DNA from: Nemertoderma westbladi
Taxonomy: Eukaryota > Xenacoelomorpha > Nemertodermatida > Nemertodermatidae
Reading direction: 5' to 3'
NCBI GenBank assembly: GCA_032718475.1
Contig: JAUCBJ010000031.1
Location: forward strand, 1-27,592
DNA length: 27,592 bases
In this document: positions 27,425 to 27,592 of the stretch, piece after piece
Numbering within the stretch: position 1 is the first letter of the stretch
Layout of the letters: the number at the start of each line of letters is the position of its first letter
Made by a program: the position numbers and the translations under genes
Notes under the pieces: model-generated
Told to the model about the DNA's origin: nothing
What the model saw: only the letters and a program-made list of their open reading frames with translations
The model's database searches: none

Positions 27425-27592
27425 GGTCAGGCTGACACATCGAGTGCAAATAAAACAGAATTTCAGGTAGAGAATTTTTTTCATGTAAAATATTAATATA
27501 ATATACATCAATATTCCATATATCGTGAAATTTAGGAGTAAAAGTGTTTTTTTTTTAAACTTTTCAAAAATTTTAAAAAATTCAAATAAAAA
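27425..27592 (-). repeat. Right copy of the inverted dispersed repeat, cut by window edge
   Basis: Read on the minus strand, block B starts at the window edge (ATTTGAATTTTTTAAAATTT) and runs to ATATATGGAATATTGATG at about 27506. Block A then follows (TTTTACATGAAAAAAATTCT, near 27487). Block B is nearly identical to 23216-23304, differing by a few bases and the length of the A run. The repeat probably continues past the window. Confidence 0.85.

Overview
The window reads as nuclear DNA of an animal, most likely an aquatic invertebrate. It is AT-rich, contains spliced exons with GT/AG borders, and is packed with several classes of eukaryotic transposable element, minisatellites and satellite-like repeats. 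No bacterial gene organisation is present. I cannot name the phylum with confidence.

Layout. (1) Positions 1-5265 hold an uninterrupted minus-strand gag-pol reading frame of a BEL/Pao LTR retrotransposon. It has an unusually long N-terminal extension with an Ala/Glu coiled coil, then a gag (DUF1759-like) domain, three zinc knuckles, an aspartic protease and the start of the reverse transcriptase, which runs off the left edge. Its upstream sequence (about 5.3-7.6 kb) carries an array of a TACCGGTA palindrome and a 288-bp tandem duplication. (2) Positions 8697-9915 are a 26-unit minisatellite built from 50-bp and 34-bp repeats. (3) From about 10.25 to 22.8 kb there is a split plus-strand gene for a secreted astacin-family zinc metalloprotease. 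I see a possible signal-peptide exon, the start of the mature domain, a central exon, and the exon with the HExxHxxGxxH zinc site. The Met-turn methionine is replaced by Thr, and the second exon has an upstream truncated duplicate ending in a stop.

(4) The 8.8-kb third astacin intron is almost entirely repeats. A diverged 162-bp repeat array is split in two (14.04-14.57 and 21.39-21.96 kb) by a nested block. That block contains a minus-strand CR1/L2-like LINE (17.93-21.40 kb), itself interrupted by a 433-bp terminal-inverted-repeat element (18703-19135), a LINE 3' tail (14573-14745), a CpG-rich stretch of unknown nature, a tRNA-like sequence and a strong 49-nt hairpin. (5) A second LINE family, with a TAG-repeat tail, is present three times: two 3'-end relics at 11.12-11.29 and 11.85-12.13 kb, and a longer 5'-truncated copy at 23.64-24.88 kb. 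(6) Positions 25048-27131 hold a plus-strand, once-frameshifted gene of about 690 codons. It has Cys-pair zinc-binding motifs, an AT-hook-like segment and D...D...E spacing that suggests an unplaced DDE-type transposase. Related repeat sequence lies in opposite orientation on its two sides (23.1-23.3 and 27.4-27.6 kb).

The most unusual items are the transposase-like gene between inverted repeats, the extended BEL polyprotein with four in-phase splice-donor-like words, the Met-turn-less astacin, and the nested repeat geometry of the large intron.
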